DNA from: Limnoperna fortunei
Lineage: Eukaryota; Mollusca; Bivalvia; Mytilida; Modiolidae
Assembly (NCBI GenBank): GCA_944474755.1
Contig: OX104115.1
Location: forward strand, 54,750,648 to 54,814,647
DNA: 64,000 nucleotides
Direction: 5' to 3'
The notes beneath the pieces were generated by a model that did not search any database, was not told where the DNA came from, and saw only the letters and a list, made by a program, of their open reading frames with translations. Each line of letters starts with the position of its first letter. Position 1 is the stretch's first letter. Below are positions 31,761 to 43,543 of the stretch, piece after piece. Position numbers and translations under genes: made by a program.

Positions 31761-34700
31761 TGTATTAAGAATAATTTAGCCAAAAGATCACCACCAGGAT
31801 TATTTGGAAAGCCCACAGAAGCTTTAGTAATTTTAGAAGGAAAGGAAACACCGAGTTTGCTAGATACAGGTTCTACAGTCTCGACTATTAGTGAATCCTA
31901 TTACCAAGAACATCTTGCCTGTAATATACCACTTAATACCATATATGATATTTTAGACATTGAATGTGCTGGAGGAACACAACTTCCATACTCAGGTTAC
32001 ATTGAAGTTCAAATTACCACACCTGGCAACACTATACATCACACATACCCCATGTTGGTTGTACCTGACAGCAACTATAATCAACATATTCCTCTTCTTA
32101 TTGGTACAAATATTTTGAATACAATGCTTCAAGACCTTCATCAACAATATGCAGAGAATTTTTTACAGAAGGCCAATATTTCGACACCATGGTACCTTAC
32201 ATTTAGGAGTATTACACTGCAGGAGAGAGAACTTAGAAAGAATATGAATCGACTAGCTATAGTTAGGAATGCAGAGCCATCAAATGTTACTATATTACCG
32301 AATACTTCTGTTGAAATAGAAGGTTACTGTGATAAACAGATACCTTATCGCACTACTCCAGTTATACATCAAACATCAGAATTAGCTTTTGAACCGGAAG
32401 ATTTAGATGTGGAACCGAGACTTCATGAGTACAAATATAAACGTAACAAGACAGTCATAGTACAGTTGTCTAATGTTACTACCAGGACTATCACTATACC
32501 ACCTAAAGGCATAATATGTGAACTTCAACCAGTAACTATTCAATCAACACCTAATAGTATCAATTGTCATCCTAAAGAACCATCCCTTTTGGACAAGGTT
32601 GAAATAACTCAAAGTGATTTATCTGACACACAACTTCAAGAAGGAAAAGACCTTATATTGGAATATCATGACATCTTTTCTCGAGACGACAATGACCTAG
32701 GCAACACCGATTTAGTCCAGCACAGAATAGATCTGTTAGAAGATAAGCCTTTCAAACAACGGTATAGAAGGATACCACCTGCCATGTATGAGGAAGTGCG
32801 AGACCATTTGCGTCAACTATTAGATGCAGGAATTATTCGACCGTCACATTCTCCATGGGCATCAAATGTGGTATTGGTTAAGAAAAAAGATAATAGTTTA
32901 AGGATGTGTGTGGATTATAGAATGCTTAATAAAATATCCAAAAAAGATAGCTACGCCTTGCCTCGTATAGAAGAATTGCTTGATTGTCTAGCAGGAAACC
33001 GTTTCTTTTCAATAATTGACATGAAATCAGGATATCATCAGGTGGAAATTTTTGAAGATCACAAAGAACGAACAGCCTTTTCAGTTGGACGGTTAGGATT
33101 TTATGAGTTTAATCGTATGCCTTTTGGACTGACTAATTCACCCGCGACATACCAGCGTCTTATGGAAAATGTTTTGGCAGATCTCAATTTAAAAATTTGC
33201 TGTGTATTTATAGATGACGTAATTATATTTGGGAAAACATATGAAGATCATCTTCGAAACCTGCAACTTGTTTTTGAAAGAATGAGGCAAGCTAACCTTA
33301 AACTATCGCCAAAGAAATGTGAATTTTTCAAACGAAAGGTGAAATTTGTTGGTCACATTGTATCCGAACAAGGAATTGAGATTGACCCATCAAAGACTGA
33401 ACGAGTTATTAACTGGCCAAAGCCACAGACACCGGAAGATGTTCGTAGGTTTCTTGGATTCGTTGGTTATTACAGACGTTTTATCCAAAATTTCAGTCAA
33501 GTTAGCAGACCATTAACAGATCTCATACCAACGCCTGTAAAGAAACATCAGAAAGGGAAATCAAAGACATCTGCAAAGAAAGTATGGACTTGGGGAAAAC
33601 CACAAGAGGAAGCCTTTAAAGAGCTAAAGGAAAAACTTGTTACATCTCCCATCTTAGGTTATGCCGACTATTCTCTGCCATATGAACTTCATACGAATGC
33701 CTCTGGTGAAGCACTAGGAGCAGTCTTGTATCAGGAACAACAGGGTATAAAAAGAGTTATCAGCTATGGGAGTCGTGGATTGAACAGAGCTGAGAGGAAT
33801 TATCCCCCACATAAGCGAGAGTTTCTAGCTCTTAAATGGGCTATATGCGACAAGTATAAGGATTACTTATATGGACAAAAGTTTACAGTATTTACAGATA
33901 ACAATCCTGTTACATATGTATTGACCTCTGCCAAACTTGATGCGACAGGACACAGATGGCTTGCAGCTTTATCCGCTTTTAATTTTGACATTAAGTATAG
34001 ACCAGGCAAAAGCAACATGGATGCCGATGCACTTAGCCGTCTTCCAATCGATCAAGATTCGGATAAATGCACAATATCTAGTGAGTCTGTGCAAGCGATT
34101 TGTGACTCCATTGTACAGCAGTCATATGTGGAAAGTCTAGCCGTCTCTCCTCGTGTAGTTGATGAGGAACAGGATTTATCGGCAACTAACATCGGAGATA
34201 TGGTTGATTGGGCTAAAGCTCAAGCTCAGGACAAAAACATCAGACAGTGTACAGAGTTCATAAAGTCAAACACGAAACCACCAAAGAAAGACTCCAGTCA
34301 AAACTCTCTTTTCAAAGAATATAACCGCTTGAAGATCATTAATGGAGTATTATACAGAATAACAACTATAGAGAATGAGGAACGTAAACAATTGGTGTTA
34401 CCTTCTGAGCATATAACAACAGTTTTACAAGCCCTCCACAATGACATGGGACATCCAGGAAAGGACAGAACTCTATCCCTACTCCGAGATCGTTTTTATT
34501 GGCCTGGAATGTATCGAGATACCGAAGCATGGATTGAACAGTGTGGACGATGCTTAAGAAGAAAAACACCAACTAATCAGAGAGCTCCTATGGTACCCAT
34601 TGCAACTTCTTCACCATTAGAATTGGTCTGCATGGATTATTTAACTTTGGAGAGATCCAAAGGTGGATATCAGCATATTTTGGTAATCACTGACCATTTT

Positions 34701-36122
34701 ACAAGATATGCTCAGGCCATTCCCACAAGAAACCAGTTAGCAAAGACAACAGCAGAAGCATTCTTTCATAACTTTATTGTTCATTATGGGATACCGGAAC
34801 GGATTCATTCTGATCAAGGCACCAATTTTGAAAGTAAAGTCATAAAAGAACTCTGCCTATTGACTGGAATGAAGAAGTCAAGAACAACAAGTTACCACCC
34901 AATGGGTAACGGGATGTGTGAAAGGTTCAATAGAACACTGCTGAACATGCTGGGATCGCTAGAACCACACCAGAAACAGAACTGGAAAGCATACCTTGGA
35001 CCCATGGTGCATGCTTACAACTGCACTAGACACGAGTCAACTGGACAAACGCCGTATCTATTAATGTTTGGACGCAATCCAAGACTGCCAATAGATGTGA
35101 CATTAGGACTACGTATCGATGAACAACAACCAAGTTCCAAGTGTATTGCCGAGTTGAGAGACCATCTCTCACAAGCTTACCAATTAGCCACGGAAGCAGC
35201 CGAAAAGGCCAGACAAAAACAAAAAGAGGGTTATGATGTAAAGATCAGAGGAGCTGTCATCAAACCAGGAGACCGTGTATTAGTGAAAACAGTAGTGTTT
35301 GACGGAAAACATAAATTGGCAGATAAATGGGAACCAGAAACCTACCTTGTCGTAAGTCAACCTAACGATGATATACCAGTGTACACAGTACGCAAGGAAA
35401 ACGGTGAAGGACGAACAAGAACGCTTCATCGTAACCTACTGTTACCGATTGGCTACGTCGTTGACACCCCTACACCTATTCCAAGGGAAAAGCAGCATGT
35501 TGTAAATACTCCAACACCTGCTCCCAGAAGAAAACGTGAACAGCCAATACCTGCGAAAAGAAGATCGTTGCAGAAACAAGAAGAACAGGAACAACCACAG
35601 ACTGACAACTTAGATGACAGTTCATCAGATGAATCAGATGATGGTTATTTGATAATTAGTCAGGAACCAGTGTACAGTGATTCATCCATCACTGAAGACT
35701 CACTTGTTCAGCCGACTGAAGATACATTTAATGCAGATGATGGGGACGCCTATCCTTCTACTGACACTGATGGCAGTGTCTCTGAAGATCATTCTGCAGA
35801 CAGAAGCGCTTCGCCACTTACTTTACCTGAGATTAGACAGGAAGACACACCTGACAGTGAATCATCTCAGAGTGATGTTGAAGATAATGAAGAGACCCAA
35901 CTTCCTGTTCGTCGCTCTACCAGAGAACGAAGACCACCTTCTTGGTTCACATCTGGTGATTACGATACCTCTAAATCAGCCGTTACCAGCAAAGCTGATT
36001 GGGAGAAACGAGTAAACTGTATCATCTCCCTTGCAACAGAATCAGATTTGTTAAAAAATCTACAGAATGAAGCAGGTCATACGATACTGGACATTTTAAG
36101 AGCACCACTAACTAACTCCTGA
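31701..36122 (+). CDS. Pol polyprotein: protease, RT, RNase H, integrase
   Basis: Reached by -1 frameshift from gag; the frame is open to the stop at 36122. In order: aspartic protease LLDTGSTVSTI (Asp near 31863); reverse transcriptase with MCVDYRMLNK, FSIIDMKSGYHQ and catalytic CVFIDDVIIFG (33213-33218); RNase H with TNASGEALGAVLYQ, REFLALKWAI, FTDNN and DADALSR; integrase zinc domain HNDMGHPGKDR...CGRCLRRK; DDE core CMDYLTLE, IHSDQGTNFES and GNGMCERFNRTL. The C-terminal tail is acidic then basic (RRSTRERRPPSWF); no chromodomain. The RNase H motif normally reads TDAS; here the codon at 33696-33698 is AAT (Asn), removing a metal-binding Asp. Otherwise no lesion seen. Confidence 0.93.
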   Translation: MEEAYDTGPVVGLSKRVNGPCIKNNLAKRSPPGLFGKPTEALVILEGKETPSLLDTGSTVSTISESYYQEHLACNIPLNTIYDILDIECAGGTQLPYSGYIEVQITTPGNTIHHTYPMLVVPDSNYNQHIPLLIGTNILNTMLQDLHQQYAENFLQKANISTPWYLTFRSITLQERELRKNMNRLAIVRNAEPSNVTILPNTSVEIEGYCDKQIPYRTTPVIHQTSELAFEPEDLDVEPRLHEYKYKRNKTVIVQLSNVTTRTITIPPKGIICELQPVTIQSTPNSINCHPKEPSLLDKVEITQSDLSDTQLQEGKDLILEYHDIFSRDDNDLGNTDLVQHRIDLLEDKPFKQRYRRIPPAMYEEVRDHLRQLLDAGIIRPSHSPWASNVVLVKKKDNSLRMCVDYRMLNKISKKDSYALPRIEELLDCLAGNRFFSIIDMKSGYHQVEIFEDHKERTAFSVGRLGFYEFNRMPFGLTNSPATYQRLMENVLADLNLKICCVFIDDVIIFGKTYEDHLRNLQLVFERMRQANLKLSPKKCEFFKRKVKFVGHIVSEQGIEIDPSKTERVINWPKPQTPEDVRRFLGFVGYYRRFIQNFSQVSRPLTDLIPTPVKKHQKGKSKTSAKKVWTWGKPQEEAFKELKEKLVTSPILGYADYSLPYELHTNASGEALGAVLYQEQQGIKRVISYGSRGLNRAERNYPPHKREFLALKWAICDKYKDYLYGQKFTVFTDNNPVTYVLTSAKLDATGHRWLAALSAFNFDIKYRPGKSNMDADALSRLPIDQDSDKCTISSESVQAICDSIVQQSYVESLAVSPRVVDEEQDLSATNIGDMVDWAKAQAQDKNIRQCTEFIKSNTKPPKKDSSQNSLFKEYNRLKIINGVLYRITTIENEERKQLVLPSEHITTVLQALHNDMGHPGKDRTLSLLRDRFYWPGMYRDTEAWIEQCGRCLRRKTPTNQRAPMVPIATSSPLELVCMDYLTLERSKGGYQHILVITDHFTRYAQAIPTRNQLAKTTAEAFFHNFIVHYGIPERIHSDQGTNFESKVIKELCLLTGMKKSRTTSYHPMGNGMCERFNRTLLNMLGSLEPHQKQNWKAYLGPMVHAYNCTRHESTGQTPYLLMFGRNPRLPIDVTLGLRIDEQQPSSKCIAELRDHLSQAYQLATEAAEKARQKQKEGYDVKIRGAVIKPGDRVLVKTVVFDGKHKLADKWEPETYLVVSQPNDDIPVYTVRKENGEGRTRTLHRNLLLPIGYVVDTPTPIPREKQHVVNTPTPAPRRKREQPIPAKRRSLQKQEEQEQPQTDNLDDSSSDESDDGYLIISQEPVYSDSSITEDSLVQPTEDTFNADDGDAYPSTDTDGSVSEDHSADRSASPLTLPEIRQEDTPDSESSQSDVEDNEETQLPVRRSTRERRPPSWFTSGDYDTSKSAVTSKADWEKRVNCIISLATESDLLKNLQNEAGHTILDILRAPLTNS

Positions 36123-36150
36123 GGCAGTATGCCGAGGACGGCATTTTCCG

Positions 36151-36163
36151 GCCAGGGGGAGTA
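36151..36163 (+). other. Polypurine tract
   Basis: 'gccagggggagta' directly before the 3' LTR. The short G-rich purine run is the expected plus-strand primer. Confidence 0.7.
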
Positions 36164-37447
36164 TGTAGCACAGTGGATTTTATATTGTATTTTTCTGTAT
36201 ATGTACTTTAGATTATGTATTCCGTAATTAAAATCTAGAAGTTTCTAATTGTTTGCTTATTCGTAGTAAACAGTATTTCAGTACTTTTATTTTATCTTGT
36301 ATTGCGTTTTATTAATTATTTGCCTTAGGCTATACCTATTGTTAAGTTAGTAAATTTAGCTTGGATTGGTTAGATTAGGTCATATAAATGTTTTGGAGGG
36401 AAATTTCTTGATCTTTCTTTGTTCTTATTCAGTTATAGAAAAGATATTGAACAGCCATGTTTGGTTTTGTTCGTCGCTGTTGAAAGCTTCGTTTAAATAT
36501 ATTATTTATGCATTTCGGACTATGCCAATTGCTTTGGAAAAACACTCTTAGCTTTATGTTTGTGAATATTCTTATTAAGGTCAGTTTATTTCATCTTTTA
36601 TACTAATTATATTTAATATTAAGTTTCATAACATTTTGGCTTTGACTGACAGCTTAACCGTTTAATAAAACTGATAAAAATACTAAACTGCTTCAGTATA
36701 TTAATAATACTAAATAATATTAAATGTAGTAGTAAATATATTTGTTTCTTATAAACAGTTTATTTAATAAACAAAAGTAAACAGCAGATAACAGAATAAC
36801 TGTTGATATAATCAATATATACTTTATTTTAAATAATTACGGTAACCTTTAGGCATCACTTAATTTGTCAAAAGTACATTTGACTTATTACGTTAATATT
36901 TTATTATACAGGTTGCATGTACCTATAATTGTACAACGGTAGTTGCGATTGACCCTTACACCTCATGTGAGGTAAGCTATAGTATTTGTGTATGCTTATA
37001 TTAATTATTGTTCAAATCAGATTAACATGTTTATGCATTTCATTTTTATTTTAATTTTGATGTAATATGTTAGATTGTTTTGCTTTAAGCATACTTTCTA
37101 TATTTTGAAAGGATAGAATGAATCTTTTGCTTATGTGTATTAATATACTCAAAAGATTTGATATCTTGGTAGTATGTATCAAGAATACATGTATATTTTC
37201 GTCGTATATAAAAATAATAATGTAATTGTCTGAAATAGCTTTTATACAAATATGGTGCTATATTATAATATAATATATTTGTATGCCAAATAGTTTTCTC
37301 TTGCACCATGTTTAATGCAATGTTATTTTATATTTGTAGGGTTTTGATTGTTATAGTAATTATTAAAATCTCAACACAAAATAAAGAATCTACAACCTGA
37401 GAACGTTTATGTTTATTTTGTCGACAGTGAAAATCTGCTTTACTACA
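36164..37447 (+). repeat. 3' LTR
   Basis: Same length as the 5' LTR. Noted differences: 'gcacagtgg' for 'gcaaaatgg', 'catataaatg' for 'catatgaatg', 'aacagcag' for 'aacaacag'. Confidence 0.95.
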
Positions 37448-40009
37448 CTATACTTTTGTAAAGCGTGCTGAGTGTAAAAACAGCAAGAAGCTGTTACATG
37501 TCTTTTTGCCTAATGCACTTCATGCAAACCTGCTTTTAACTCGCGATATACTGACAGAGGTAAAAAATGGTTAGAATGGATTGTTATATTTTGAAAATTG
37601 CATTTTAAAGAGTTGCCTCCGATAAACAGTTATTTTAAATGAGTTTTTTCATTAATCAATATACATGTACATGTATAACACTAGAAGACATATGTATAGG
37701 GTCTTACTTTGGTTTAAAGAATACAGTATAAAAGTGACAGTCAATAATTAGTAGATTACATTATTTGATAACAAAGATTTCCTTTTCTAGTTTGTAAAAA
37801 GGAAAATGGAGCATAACAGCTGCAAGAAACTAAATATTCTGTCCCTACCCAATTGTAAATATTTTAACATTGCCCGACCTTTGATTCAACTTATTCCTCG
37901 ATTTATATAGTGTATGTTAACATAACCTTTGCTTGAATAGAAGAAATATATAAATTGCTCTCGCTAGTCTTTTAATCAATGGTAATTATTAATACAATTG
38001 GTTGGTCATAATCCAGTAAGCAGGAGAAAAAGTAAATATAAGAAACAAAACAAACAAACGGTCATTTTGGGATACAGATACACTGTCAAGCTCAACAAAG
38101 TCATAATGACAACCGTATGTGATGAATTCAATCTTGTCACCGTAAACCGTGGATTTGTAGCTTTTCCGAAATTTAAACAGTTTAAACATACACATTACAG
38201 CGTACACGGCACGTCTTTTCATTTTTAAGTATACACGCAAGCAGTGAATAGTTTAATAAACTTTGGTTGAATGTCGAACTGTGGATAATTTAAATACCAC
38301 ATATTCAAACCAAATTACAATGTTGTAATGTCGGGTGACAGTTTATTGAAATGTTCAGACAAATCTATTATATTCTTTCTGTTGGCTTGATATATTTCAA
38401 CGTAATTTGTAATACAATGTGTATTAAAAGTACGAAAGGTTAAGGTTATTCACGAGAAGATAAATGTCAGCGATTGGGATTTTATCTAAATTTGCTGGTT
38501 TAACCAAAGATCATTAGATAAGTCGTTCTTCGATAAATGTGTGCCTCTTTGCAGGAACATGGCTACTCAAGAACCAATGATGTATATAAGTAAAGCCCTA
38601 CCTTAGGGCATGTATTTATGTTTATGAAAAAAACATATTCTAGCAATAAAGATAAAGTTGAATATGTTCTTTGGCCTGCTCCTCTTTTGCCTAGACTGAT
38701 CTTATATATACAAAGATGTTGTACAATCCTACAAGTAATTGTTCTCGGTTTCAGAGCGTAGCTTTTCCAAAAACACTTAAAATGCACCAATAAGTTATTT
38801 CTTAAGTTTCTAAAAATAACCCCAGTGTTTGTTCCTCAAATGCATTATGTACTAGTAAATTAACACTGAGTGTTGGTTTAAAAATTAGCAGTGTCCCTAA
38901 AAAGATATTCTGTGTTTCTACTAAATAAAATTTAACTTAAATTATAAATATATTGTTATTCATTATCTGACTGAATTACATTTTGTTCATTAAACATTTA
39001 CTTAAGTGTCTTGATTACGCTAAACAACTTGGTCTAGTCCGTAAAATAATCCGCTCTTGTAGATTACGTCACATGAACATATATACTTGTCAACACATAT
39101 TTTACACTTAAGCCTTAAAAATGAAAATGCATTGTATTTTTTTTTCATTTCATAATATATCATAAAGAATTTGTTTATATTTTATATGTACAATTAATGA
39201 ACTTTGTTTTTTTACTGATAGTAATCAACGACATGATCGATGCATGAAATATGGAGATTCAACGCTGTTACAACGCGTAGATATGAAAAAATTTAAGTGT
39301 GTTATTTGCGTAGTATTGATCCGTTGTTAGACTTCTACTTGATTGTAAAATGTTCTTAAGAAAAATAGCAAGAAAACCGACCGAACAACAAAAGCCAAAA
39401 GTCAAGGGACAGTAACAAATCCGCATATAGACAAACGCAACAAAAAAACCAAAACACAAACACAGAAAGAGAGTAATCCGAACCCAATAAAAAACCATGA
39501 GTGCACTCAGGTGCTCGAATCTATCTTAATGTAGTAGATAATACAAACAAGTAAATGTGAAAAATAGATTAAATATATCTACATTCGCAACTGTAATTGT
39601 GTACAACTGGATATAATAGTCCAGTGTAGTTTATGATAAATCTCTTATACTCGTACATAAATTTCAATCTACATGGGTTGGTCTGGCAACGCGTATAGAA
39701 ATCTAGCACGAGTCCAGTCACGGTTATTAATTTACCTTACGAATGTTCTTTCGTAAGCATTATTTCTAGTATGGATTATTTACCGTGTACATCGTGAGAG
39801 ACAAGTGTCGCATGTGCATCCCTTGTAAAAATTCATTTTATTTGCACAAAATTTAAACATTTTGAATAAATAGCTAGTTAACATCAAAGATAAGAAATAT
39901 TATTTCTTGCATGTTTAAAAATGGAAATGAAACATGAATCCATTGCAGGAAATGTCTCTTTTACTTATTAAAGTGGGGTGAAATTAATCGACTGGGACCA
40001 TACTGGGAG
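37448..40009. other. AT-rich intergenic DNA
   Basis: No gene recognised. Open frames at 37989-38240, 38563-38790 and 39268-39498 lack domains; the last overlaps a dispersed repeat fragment (about 39,345-39,500, minus) related to 5395-5640. Confidence 0.45.
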
Positions 40010-40412
40010 AGTTCCCAGTGGTCGACCCACAGAGAAGCCTAGCGCGTCCCCGGGTGGCGGATAGGGGAGACCCTCTCGCTGGGGGGTTGTCAGGTCATAA
40101 TACGGAAAGCCTGACCGCGGACCGTAGGGGGTAACGTGTTTAGAGAGTACAACGCTCCTTGCACGATAAAGACCCATTTTGTAAATTCCGAAATCAGTAG
40201 GCTCGTTGTAGCCGCTACAAAAGGCTAAATTTTCCACCCCTACCAAAAACGCCATACTTTTCCAGTGGCAATCAAAATTGTATTCCTGTGACCCATCCCA
40301 CCCCCATTTTCCGTTGATTAATTGTTTGTTAAATTGTTCCCGTCCTGTCTATAGCAGAAATACTGTTCGCTAGACGTTAAGCAGACATCCAATCAATCAA
40401 TCGATCTATGAA
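40010..40412 (+). repeat. Dispersed retroelement copy 2 with (CAAT)n-type tail
   Basis: Longer partner of 5825-6175, ending 'cgttaagcagacatccaatcaatcaatc'-like tail. The 95-codon minus frame (39968-40255) is inside this repeat and is not considered a gene. Confidence 0.65.
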
Positions 40413-41065
40413 ATTAATCGAACAGTATACATACATGTAAAGTTAAGTACAGAAAAAGAGCATCAGTGTGTTTGTAATACAGTACTATTTAAGAATATGT
40501 CAATACAAGTGCACTGCACTAAATTTATTTGGAAAGCTTTCAACTTGCATTAACCAGTTTTTCTTTTACATAACAGAATACAATATAACCACAACTTATG
40601 GAATTTTCGAAAAGGCATTGTCACATTATCGTGTTGTGGCATCTGTTCCAGCTACTGCTAAATCCAATCAAAAATGTCATTTGCAGTTCAGAACTGCGGT
40701 CACCACAAGCAATTAATAAGAATTGATCATCAATGCCACATATTTTACAAAAAAAAACTAACAAAAGCATTAATGTGTTCCCATCTAATATTTACATAAT
40801 GCGTTCAACTCATTGACGAGCAAAAACAGTATTTAATATGAAACAGTTGTTGTCACCCTAAAATAACTTTTGCCTTAAAGATGCTTGAAGACTTCGTAAG
40901 TGAGTATTAATCTTGCCTGTACAATTTCAAATCACGTAGGTCATGGACAAGAGATAACGTTTTTATCAATATGTAACGTTTGTTTGTTTACTTTTTGAAT
41001 AAGGTCAATACACGTTAGTTTAAATATGTGTGCTGCAATTTAATCCACTTCCCGTTTGATTTAAA
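40413..41065. other. Upstream region of the B-box/Mieap gene
   Basis: No other gene seen. No convincing TATA box; the sequence just before the ATG is 'gatttaaaATGG', a good Kozak context. Confidence 0.4.
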
Positions 41066-41859
41066 ATGGCGCAGTTACCGTCTTGTAAATGTAGTTATTG
41101 TGAAAACAAAATTGGAAACACGTATTGCTATCAATGTAAGTTCTTCCTATGTGATCCATGCAAATTAGGACATGACAAATTTCCAGCTACGAAGAAACAT
41201 AGCGTCACCGACGCAAACAACGTAGACCGATTTACTTTAAGTTTTAATGTCGATTGTGATAAACACAACATGGAATTTGTTCACTATTGTCTAACCTGTG
41301 ATTGTTTTATTTGTACAATCTGTGTTACATCGGACCATAAAGAACATACATTTTCTGGAATAGGAGAAAAATCATTAGAAATTCGAAAAAGTGTCGATGA
41401 AAATATTGCGTCTCTGGAAATGACAGAAAAGACCTTATTAGATTCAATTTCACAGACAAAATTGGCGATTGACAAAATCAGAAATGAACGTGACCGTTAT
41501 CTTAAAGATGCATTTAAAACTTCGAAGGATATTATTGCTATTGTTGAATCGGTTACAACTGAAAAAAGCGATCACGTTTGCAAAATATATAGTGAAGAGA
41601 ATGAAACAATAGCATATGTCATATCACAACTACAACGTGCCAAAGAAGAACGTTCTTTACTTTGTTCTAAACTGAAACATGCCCGTTTAAAGAAATATGA
41701 TTTAGAGTTTTTATTTCATCATAAACAAATTACAAACGACTTAGAACATCTTGACGATGACATTCCAGGTCTATACAGTCGAAGTACAATAGATGATTTT
41801 GATGGAGATGACTTTGTTGATCTTGTTGTGAAAAAAACTGGACAAAAATATAACCTACG
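41066..41859 (+). CDS. Tandem B-box/coiled-coil exon (TRIM-like, no RING)
   Basis: ATG in good context. B-box 1: CSYCENKIGNTYCYQCKFFL...CDPCKLGH. B-box 2: CDKHNMEFVHYCLTCDCFIC...CVTSDHKEH. Both keep the Cys/His zinc pattern, then a coiled coil (ASLEMTEKTLLDSISQTKLA) as in TRIM proteins. There is no RING upstream, so ubiquitin ligase activity is not expected; scaffold or sensor roles are typical. The frame can run to a TAA at 41890, giving a 274-residue protein, but a donor GTTTGT at 41860 ends the exon in phase 2 and splits an Arg codon (CG|A), exactly compatible with the exon at 43439. Both a short single-exon form and a fused long form are possible. Confidence 0.85.
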
Positions 41860-42064
41860 GTTTGTATCATTACATATGAAATCTTTATAAAGTGTATTTT
41901 AACAAGATTAAAATATTTAAAATTGTTATAGGTTTATAAAAACAAAAACATTAGTAATTTCTTATAACAGTTTATATAGCATTTGTTATTATTGTATTAA
42001 AACCGATTTCATTCTCTTGCAGAGCAAACAATATTTATAAGGGGAAGTGTTGCAGCATATTTGC

Positions 42065-42300
42065 CAATTTCATTATTCACTGTTGATTTTTTAACACTTT
42101 ATACAAATCTTTATTATATTGAACAACGATATCTGAACAGGCAGATAAATAAACATATAGTAAATTACGAACACTTAATAATATCCGAACCCCATTAGTT
42201 AAATGTTGATTCCGGTTTATAAAAATTCGTGATTTGCTAAACAGTGAATTTTGCAGTGCAATCATTTTTCAAACCCTAGATTTATTGAATTATAGATTAC
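42065..42300. repeat. Inverted duplicate, arm 1
   Basis: With 41,940-42,065 this segment reappears reverse-complemented at 44,462-44,720, e.g. 'aatggggttcgga' and 'tctgcaagagaatgaaatcg'. Confidence 0.75.
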
Positions 42301-43438
42301 AGTATTGAGTAGTGTGTAAGTAATCAAATAAGTAATAAGTGATTAAATAATAAGCAGTCTCATTTGACGTGGAATTGTCTGTATGAAACAGATAAAGAGG
42401 TCATACACATGTATAATGCAACAAAATAGGTGCTGGGTATATACAATATTTAAATATCAGCTTAGAAAGATAAAATCAAATTCTGCAACATACTAACCTT
42501 GACCTTGTTTATATTTAATAAAATCTATGCCAACAAACATATTTATTAAAGGTTTGCTAAAGATAAGTTTTAAATTGTCATTCGTTTATTACTATATGTT
42601 AAGACTTATATGAGCTTTTCAATCGTATAAAGTTTTGGTTCCAGTCCATTATTGTTATAAACAAAAGATAAGCATACAAAGTTCAGCATAACCTTGACGT
42701 TTGATCGAATCGCGTTTTTCAAGGTTTAGTTTAATAATGACAATTAATGAGCATTTTAGGTATCCACGCTTTAGTGATTAATAAGTGATAATGGTTAAAT
42801 ATAGGAAAACAAATTTAAAATATCTTTAATAAGTAGTCGGCCTGGTCTTGCGCTAGATAGGTAACAAAATGAAGTTTGGCGAGCCAATGTCAACTATTTA
42901 AAGTTTTTGTCTAACATTTCCATGATATATAATGTCATTACGACAATTCGTGGAACACACTTTATAATTAAGATAAACATAATGTAGATATTACTTAAAA
43001 TAGAAACAAATAGTGAAGCATCATGACCTGGACTATACTTCCTAAAACTATGATTGGATGCGAATCGTGCTCTTCCTAGCTGACCTGTTTCTGTACTTAT
43101 ATAATGATTTGCTACTGTAATGATAGAGGGCTACATATGTCCAAAAAAAAACAAACACTGACCATACCTTTAATTTCATATTTCGCTGTGATGATATTTG
43201 TCACTGAACAAAGACAAGTTGGTGGTTATTAGCATGAAATCACCACTAATGAGCTTAAACAAAAAGACAATTTGAGGACCAGAGTAACAACCAACTGACA
43301 AAACTAATAATAAAAATTGAAACTAAGTTTTTCATATTTTAGGCAAGACAATGCTCGCCACAAATACTGTACTGATGGTAGATATTTTGACCAATGGAAA
43401 ATGTATTAAACCAACTAAATATTTTGTTAATTTACCAG
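42301..43438 (+). other. Intron of the B-box/Mieap gene
   Basis: AT-rich. Contains a 45-bp string at 43,057-43,101 ('gatgcgaatcgtgctcttcc') repeated at 44,826-44,870. No exon recognised. Confidence 0.4.
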
Positions 43439-43543
43439 ACTGGTGGAACAAGACGAACGTTTTAAGAAAATTCTAGCTGAGAAAGATGAACTCGAAATGA
43501 GGCTGAGGACACAAGAACGTGCATATAAGGAGTCACAAGAAAA
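43439..43543 (+). CDS. Coiled-coil exon a (35 codons)
   Basis: Acceptor ttaccag at 43438, donor GTAAGTC at 43544. Reads LVEQDERFKKILAEKDELEM, a charged coiled coil. Starts and ends in phase 2 (AA|G/A = Lys at the end), so it can be included or skipped without changing frame. Confidence 0.75.

Larger units (their letters stand above)
27682..37447 (+). mobile_element. Complete Ty3/gypsy LTR retrotransposon (Metaviridae)
   Basis: Flanked by the direct repeat CTAT (27678-27681 and 37448-37451). LTRs begin TGTAG and end CTACA, 1,284 bp each. The order LTR, primer-binding site, ~1.5-kb leader, gag, pol (PR-RT-RH-IN), polypurine tract, LTR is complete, without env. Four LTR differences were noticed by eye (two near the 5' end, one G/A at 27,899, one A/G near 28,300), about 0.3%, so insertion is recent. 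Both ORFs are full length. See the separate notes on the frameshift signal and on an RNase H catalytic substitution. Confidence 0.95.

Noticed and set aside
39968..40255. 95-codon minus frame
   Set aside because: Lies in the dispersed retroelement copy; the related copy at 5.8 kb has no matching frame.
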